From positions 1 to 35,731 of the forward strand of contig RKRS01000050.1 of NCBI GenBank assembly GCA_007571275.1: 35,731 nt of DNA, read 5' to 3'. Of this stretch, positions 31,673-35,731 are shown piece after piece. Within the stretch, counting starts at the first letter, position 1. Every line of letters starts with the position of its first letter. This DNA comes from Dehalococcoidia bacterium (GTDB lineage: Bacteria; Chloroflexota; Dehalococcoidia; Bin125). The position numbers and the translations under genes were made by a program. The notes beneath the pieces were generated by a model, which saw only the letters and a list, made by a program, of their open reading frames with translations, was not told the DNA's origin and made no database searches.

Positions 31673-32890
31673 GTGACCAACCAACAATCGCAGCCGGAAC
31701 CGTTGTTCAAGGGACTCAAGGTGGTTGAAATGGCCACCTGGCTCTTTGGCCCGATGTGCGCCTGTGTCTTGGGCGAACTCGGCGCCGACGTCGTCAAGAT
31801 CGAGCCGCATGAAGGCGATCCGATGCGCGGGCTCATCCATCGCGTCCGTGACCACGTTGACTGGGTCTTTGAGCTGGCCAATCGGAACAAGCGCAGTGTG
31901 GCGCTCAACGTGCGCAGCTCCGAGGGTCAGGAGGCGCTGCGCAGGCTGTTGGCCGATGCGGACGTGTTCATCGTCAACCTGCGTCGGGGCGCGCTTGAGC
32001 GATTGGGGATCGACTACGCGTCGCTCAAGCCTGATCACCCCAGGCTGATCTACGCGCACGCCACGGGCTACGGCACGGAAGGTCCTGATATCGACCGACC
32101 GGCGTTCGACGAGCTGGCCTACTGGGCGCGCGGCGGCTTCATGTCGACTCTGGGGCCGCCCGACAGCGAACCGGTTCGGCTCGTCGGCGCGATGGGGGAT
32201 CTGCCCAGCGCGATGAACATCTCGGCGGCGATCTTCGCCGCGCTGTACCAGCGTGAGCTGACTGGCAACGGTCAATTCGTCACCTGTTCGCTCTACGGCG
32301 GCGGGATTTGGGCGAACGGGTTCGCCATCCAGGGAGCGCTGTCGACCGGTCAGAATTTCCCGCGTACTGATCGCTACACGGCGTTCAACCCGCTCTATAA
32401 CTCCTACCAGGCCGCCGATGGCAGATGGATGCAGCTAGCGATGATCCAGGAAGAACGATTCTGGGGGCCGTTCGCTGAGGTGATCGAGCTACCCATCCTG
32501 ACCGAGGACGCCCGCTTCGCCGTTGCCGCCGATCGACGCGACCACATTCGTGAGGCGGTGGCGCTGATCGAGCAGCGGATCGGTGAAGAGCCACGCGATC
32601 ACTGGGCGACGCTATTCGACGCCAACGATTTCCCCTGGGCGCCGGCTGCTGATGGGCTGGAGATCTCTGAGGACCCGCAGGCCTCGGCCAATGGCTATGT
32701 GCGGTTGATGGAGCACAAGATTGCGGGGGAGTTCAAGATTCTCGGCGTACCATTCCAGCTTGAGCAAGCGCCAACGACCAACTACTCAAGCGCTCCTGAG
32801 CTGGGTGAGCATACGGAACTGGTCCTGGAAGAGCTGGGCTACGACTGGGACGCAATTACGCGGATGAAGCAGGCCGGGGCAATCCCCTGA
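31673..32890 (+). CDS. CaiB/BaiF (class III) CoA-transferase
   Basis: 405 residues, moves CoA between carboxylates without an intermediate acyl-phosphate. It opens GLKVVEMATWLFGPMCACVLGELGADVVKIE, and the likely catalytic Asp is at residue 146 in AFDELAYWARGG, the family position. RELTGNGQFVTCSLYGGG follows. GTG 31673 is preferred because GATGGAG lies 5 bases upstream. The following gene is an amidohydrolase; a second CoA-transferase on the other strand closes the region. Confidence 0.92.
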   Translation: MTNQQSQPEPLFKGLKVVEMATWLFGPMCACVLGELGADVVKIEPHEGDPMRGLIHRVRDHVDWVFELANRNKRSVALNVRSSEGQEALRRLLADADVFIVNLRRGALERLGIDYASLKPDHPRLIYAHATGYGTEGPDIDRPAFDELAYWARGGFMSTLGPPDSEPVRLVGAMGDLPSAMNISAAIFAALYQRELTGNGQFVTCSLYGGGIWANGFAIQGALSTGQNFPRTDRYTAFNPLYNSYQAADGRWMQLAMIQEERFWGPFAEVIELPILTEDARFAVAADRRDHIREAVALIEQRIGEEPRDHWATLFDANDFPWAPAADGLEISEDPQASANGYVRLMEHKIAGEFKILGVPFQLEQAPTTNYSSAPELGEHTELVLEELGYDWDAITRMKQAGAIP

Positions 32891-32920
32891 CCTGACCGTC
32901 GCGAGCGAAAGGTAGATGCC

Positions 32921-33808
32921 ATGCCCGAGATCATCGATTTCAGGGTCACGCTACCACCGCGTGAGTACACCGACCCCGCCGGCGCTGGCGACGAGCGCTT
33001 TAGCGACTCCAGCTACCTGGCCAACTACAACCGTATCTACACGCGCGAACGTGGTGGCGGGCGCGACGCCGCGGCGATGGTCGCTGCAATTGGCGAGGCC
33101 GGCATCGACCGCGCCGTCCTCCAGGCTGAGTGGGCGGCGGGCGACTATCGGGCGATGAATGACGCGGTGCATCGGATCGTCGCCGACTATCCCGACGTGC
33201 TGACCGGCTATGTCACGGTCAACCCGGACGCTGGCGACGACATGGCTGCGGTCGTTGAGCGCGAGGTCCGTGAGCGCGACGCCAAAGGCGTCAACCTGCA
33301 ACCGTTCTCCTATCGCGTCCTGGCCAACGACAAACGCTTCTATCCGCTCTATGCGAAGTGCCAGGAGCTTGGCGTTCCGGTCACGATTCACTCGTCGATC
33401 AACTTCTCCAACGACCGCTCCATCGAGTTCGGCCGTCCACTCTATCTCTGCGAGATCGCCTGCGACTTCCCCGATCTGGTGATCGTGGCCAACCATGGTG
33501 GCTGGCCCTGGGTCAATGAGCTGGTCGCGATCGCCTGGAAGCACGCCAATGTCTACATCGAGATCGGCGCGGTCGCACCCAAGTACATCGGTACGCCGAG
33601 CACGGGCTGGGAGACGCTGATGCAGTATGGCAACTCGTCACTGCTCAGCGACCGCGTCCTCTTCGCAACCGACAACATGATCCCATTCCAGCGCGCGGTG
33701 CAGGAGTTGCAGGCATTGCCGCTCAAGGATCGGGTCAGGGAAGGCTGGCTGGGCGGGAACGCCGCGCGCCTGCTCGCTCAGGTGGAAGATCGCCTGTCAG
33801 TGCTGTGA
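32921..33808 (+). CDS. Amidohydrolase family 2 protein lacking the first metal motif
   Basis: 295 residues with the Amidohydro_2 layout: H157 in VTIHSS, H192 in VANHGGWPW, and D251 in VLFATDNM. The N-terminus reads IIDFRVTLPP where the family usually has DxHxH, so both first His ligands are replaced by Arg and Thr. It may use a mononuclear or rebuilt metal site, or have lost catalysis. Members include decarboxylases and hydrolases of aromatic or dicarboxylic compounds. It starts 30 bases after the CoA-transferase with a weak ribosome site. Confidence 0.87.
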   Translation: MPEIIDFRVTLPPREYTDPAGAGDERFSDSSYLANYNRIYTRERGGGRDAAAMVAAIGEAGIDRAVLQAEWAAGDYRAMNDAVHRIVADYPDVLTGYVTVNPDAGDDMAAVVEREVRERDAKGVNLQPFSYRVLANDKRFYPLYAKCQELGVPVTIHSSINFSNDRSIEFGRPLYLCEIACDFPDLVIVANHGGWPWVNELVAIAWKHANVYIEIGAVAPKYIGTPSTGWETLMQYGNSSLLSDRVLFATDNMIPFQRAVQELQALPLKDRVREGWLGGNAARLLAQVEDRLSVL

Positions 33809-33857
33809 TGCGTCCAGCGACCGTCTGGCTGGAGAGTTCGCTCAGGGTTGATCTCGA

Positions 33858-34343
33858 ATGACTCATTACAACTACCGCGCTACCAGACTCTTTGCGCTTG
33901 CGGCGCTTTCAGTCTGTCTCATGCTGCTCGCCGCGGCATGTAGTGGCGAGGACGCCAGTAGCGATGACACAGGCGCATACGAAGCGACACAGTCCAGTGA
34001 TACGACAGTGGCGTCGGTGACTGAGGGTGAGCTGTCACAGGCTGGCCTGGCCGGCGAGCGGCTGTTTATCGCCAACTGCTCGAGCTGTCATGGTCTGCAG
34101 GCTTCAGGGACAGCGCAGGGGCCGCCGCTGGTGCACGAGATCTACGAATCCGGACACCATTCCAATGCCAGCTTCGTCATCGCCGTCGCGCGCGGCGTGC
34201 GTCAACATCACTGGCAGTTTGGCAACATGCCAGCCGTGCCCGATCTGTCAATCGACGAGATTCACCAAGTCATCTGCTACGTGCGCGAGCTACAACTGGC
34301 CAACGACATCATCGATCAGATACCGACGTCAACTCCCTGTTGA
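33858..34343 (+). CDS. Monoheme cytochrome c lipoprotein
   Basis: 161 residues. A signal with lipobox LAAAC (lipidated Cys28) is followed by a Ser/Thr/Asp-rich linker, a single heme site CSSCH (74-78) and a Met ligand candidate M124 in FGNMPAVPD. The fold fits a class I cytochrome c domain with C-terminal helix IDEIHQVICYVRELQ. It would carry electrons on the outer face of the membrane. It lies 49 bases after the amidohydrolase; no partner dehydrogenase or oxidase is in view. Confidence 0.9.
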   Translation: MTHYNYRATRLFALAALSVCLMLLAAACSGEDASSDDTGAYEATQSSDTTVASVTEGELSQAGLAGERLFIANCSSCHGLQASGTAQGPPLVHEIYESGHHSNASFVIAVARGVRQHHWQFGNMPAVPDLSIDEIHQVICYVRELQLANDIIDQIPTSTPC

Positions 34344-34368
34344 TCGGACGCCCGGTTCTCAATGCTGT

Positions 34369-35559
34369 TTAGCCGACGACGCCGTCCGCTTTCAGTCTGG
34401 CAATCGCTTCTGCAGCGCAACCGATTTCTTCGAGCAGCGCGTCGGTGTCCTGTCCCAGCTCGGGGCCCAGCGACTTGACCCGGCCCTGTGCGCCGTTGGC
34501 GCGGATCGGCGAGCCGACGGTGGTCAGCGAACCGAAGCGCTTGTCCTCATACTGGACGATGTATTCGTTGGCCGCCGCCTGCTCATCCCGGGCGATCATC
34601 GGATAATCCTGGATCAGGGTGCTGGGCACCTCTTCCGCGTCGAAGCGGATTGGCCACTCTGCAGCGGGACGGGTGCAGATCGTCGACGCGACTTCGCGGC
34701 GTAGCTCGTCCATATTGGCGTTGCGATCAGCTAGCGTGGCGAAACGCGCATCGCTGAGCAGGTCTTCGCGCTCGAGCGCTCGGCACATTGGCGCCCAGCG
34801 GTCGGTGATGTAGCCGACGAAGAGCCAGTCGCCGTCGGAGCCTTGGGCTTGCAGGGTGAACATGTTGGAGATCGGCATGTTCCTCGCGGACGGCACGATG
34901 TTGCCGTTGGCGATTGCGTTGATCGCCGGCGCCCGACCCCAGATCTGGCTGCCGTACAGCGACGTCTGCACCAGCTGTCCCTCGCCAGTCCGCTCGCGCG
35001 CGACCAACGCGCTGGCGATGGCAAAGGCAAAGATCATGCCGCCGGTTTGGTCAGGATCAGGGGCCGCCACGTTCGCGTAGGGCTTGTCTCCACGGACGCC
35101 GTTGGCCCACATCCCGCCGCCAGCGGCGCCGGCGACTGAGGCCCAGGAGGTCGCGGTCGCGCGCGGTCCTTCCGGACCGAAGCCGCTGGCGCTTGCGTAG
35201 ACCAGACGCGGGTTGCGGACGCGCAGCTCGTCCCAACCGAGCCCGAGTCGCTCCATCACGCCGGGCTTGAAGTTCTCGGTGACGACGTCGACCCGCGTAA
35301 TCAGCTCATAGATCAAATTGCGACCTTCGGGCGCGCGGAGGGCGATGGCGATGCTGCGCTTGCCTCGGTGGTGGGTGTGGAAATACTGCGAGAACCCATC
35401 GGCGCGCTTGCCGACGTGCCGCGACGGGTCGCCGGTCTGCAGCCGCTCAACCTTAATCACCTCAGCGCCGAGATCGGACATCAGCACCGTCGCGGACGGT
35501 CCCTGTTGGAACTGGGTGAAGTCGAGCACGCGAATGCCGTCAAGTAGTTGGCTGGTCAT
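34369..35559 (-). CDS. CaiB/BaiF-family CoA-transferase, catalytic Asp apparently absent
   Basis: 396 residues with the family opening GIRVLDFTQFQQGPSATVLMSDLGAEVIKVE, and RERTGEGQLVQTSLYGSQ in the second half. At the usual catalytic segment (pattern YD followed by AxSG) it reads TSWASVAGAAGGG around residues 137-149, so no Asp is in place. GAGGGG lies 8 bases before the ATG. The opposite orientation suggests separate control from the other CoA-transferase. It may use another residue or have a different role. Confidence 0.9.
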   Translation of the reverse strand: MTSQLLDGIRVLDFTQFQQGPSATVLMSDLGAEVIKVERLQTGDPSRHVGKRADGFSQYFHTHHRGKRSIAIALRAPEGRNLIYELITRVDVVTENFKPGVMERLGLGWDELRVRNPRLVYASASGFGPEGPRATATSWASVAGAAGGGMWANGVRGDKPYANVAAPDPDQTGGMIFAFAIASALVARERTGEGQLVQTSLYGSQIWGRAPAINAIANGNIVPSARNMPISNMFTLQAQGSDGDWLFVGYITDRWAPMCRALEREDLLSDARFATLADRNANMDELRREVASTICTRPAAEWPIRFDAEEVPSTLIQDYPMIARDEQAAANEYIVQYEDKRFGSLTTVGSPIRANGAQGRVKSLGPELGQDTDALLEEIGCAAEAIARLKADGVVG

Positions 35560-35685
35560 GGTTCATCCCCTCAGTCAGTGAGATGACTATAGGCCAGAAC
35601 AGCAAGTCGCTTCGCCCACCATCAGGCTATGGGCGGCCTCATTCCCTCGCTCCTTGCTCAGGCTGCGAGTGACCTATTCCCATCG

Positions 35686-35725
35686 CTCCCCCTTTGGGGG
35701 AGCTGTCACGGAGTGACTGAGGGGG
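35686..35725. repeat. GC-rich palindromic intergenic repeat at window end
   Basis: CTCCCCC (35686-35692), TTT loop, GGGGGAG (35696-35702), then GTCAC-GGA-GTGAC (35705-35717) and a G-run. The combination of a C-run/G-run palindrome and a small GTCAC hairpin recalls widely dispersed intergenic palindromic elements. It lies 126 bases upstream of the CoA-transferase start; the rest of the 35560-35731 gap holds no gene I can support. Confidence 0.55.
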
Positions 35726-35731
35726 CTTCGG

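Noticed and set aside
35686..35725. Intrinsic terminator of a gene to the right
   Set aside because: The C-run/G-run stem has no following T-tract on either strand and the element looks like a dispersed palindrome; the window ends too soon to tell more.

Overview
This window comes from a GC-rich bacterial chromosome. No rRNA, tRNA, transposase, integrase or CRISPR array is visible. The gene content is metabolic and transport: a Pst phosphate system, duplicated branched-chain amino-acid-type ABC importers, a luciferase-like flavin oxidoreductase, CaiB/BaiF CoA-transferases, amidohydrolases, and lipoproteins with classical lipoboxes. From gene style and context I favour Chloroflexota (Thermomicrobia- or SAR202-like). 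That placement is inference; no phylogenetic marker is present.

Layout. (1) 1-2562: the end of a pst operon (pstA, cut by the window edge, then pstB and phoU). (2) 2602-5332: a small membrane protein, then two overlapping ABC ATPase genes with no permease beside them; the first carries an AbrB-like C-terminal domain. (3) 5336-10281, minus strand: a compact seven-gene run read from mobA through a dimeric-barrel monooxygenase-like protein, two small unknowns, a threonine aldolase and a DNA methyltransferase fused to an HNH nuclease domain, to a lipoprotein. Several junctions overlap. yqeC diverges from mobA. (4) 11319-23161: a transport and oxidation island with an LLM flavin oxidoreductase, a lactonase-like metallo-beta-lactamase protein, two sets of LIV-type solute-binding protein, LivH and LivM, one HbpS/GlcG-like protein, and one shared LivG/LivF pair. 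The second set is split and partly inverted. (5) 23364-35559: a Crp/Fnr-type regulator, then a catabolic stretch with three alpha/beta hydrolases, a phytanoyl-CoA dioxygenase-like enzyme, a 14-helix MFS exporter, two amidohydrolases, two class III CoA-transferases and a cytochrome c lipoprotein.

A reasonable reading of regions 4 and 5 is uptake of an unknown small organic solute through LIV-type importers. Oxygenation by the LLM enzyme and the PhyH dioxygenase, ester or lactone hydrolysis, and CoA activation by transfer would follow. The substrate cannot be read from the sequence.

The most notable direct observations are these. A 16-bp unit occurs twice in tandem inside the Gln-rich linker of the first solute-binding lipoprotein; deleting one copy restores one continuous protein. 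A likely one-base frameshift sits near the end of the Crp/Fnr regulator. The methyltransferase-HNH fusion lies in locally AT-richer DNA. Strong hairpins lie between solute-binding protein and permease genes in both importer sets. Several enzymes of known families lack canonical residues. No gene-free stretch exceeds 300 bases.
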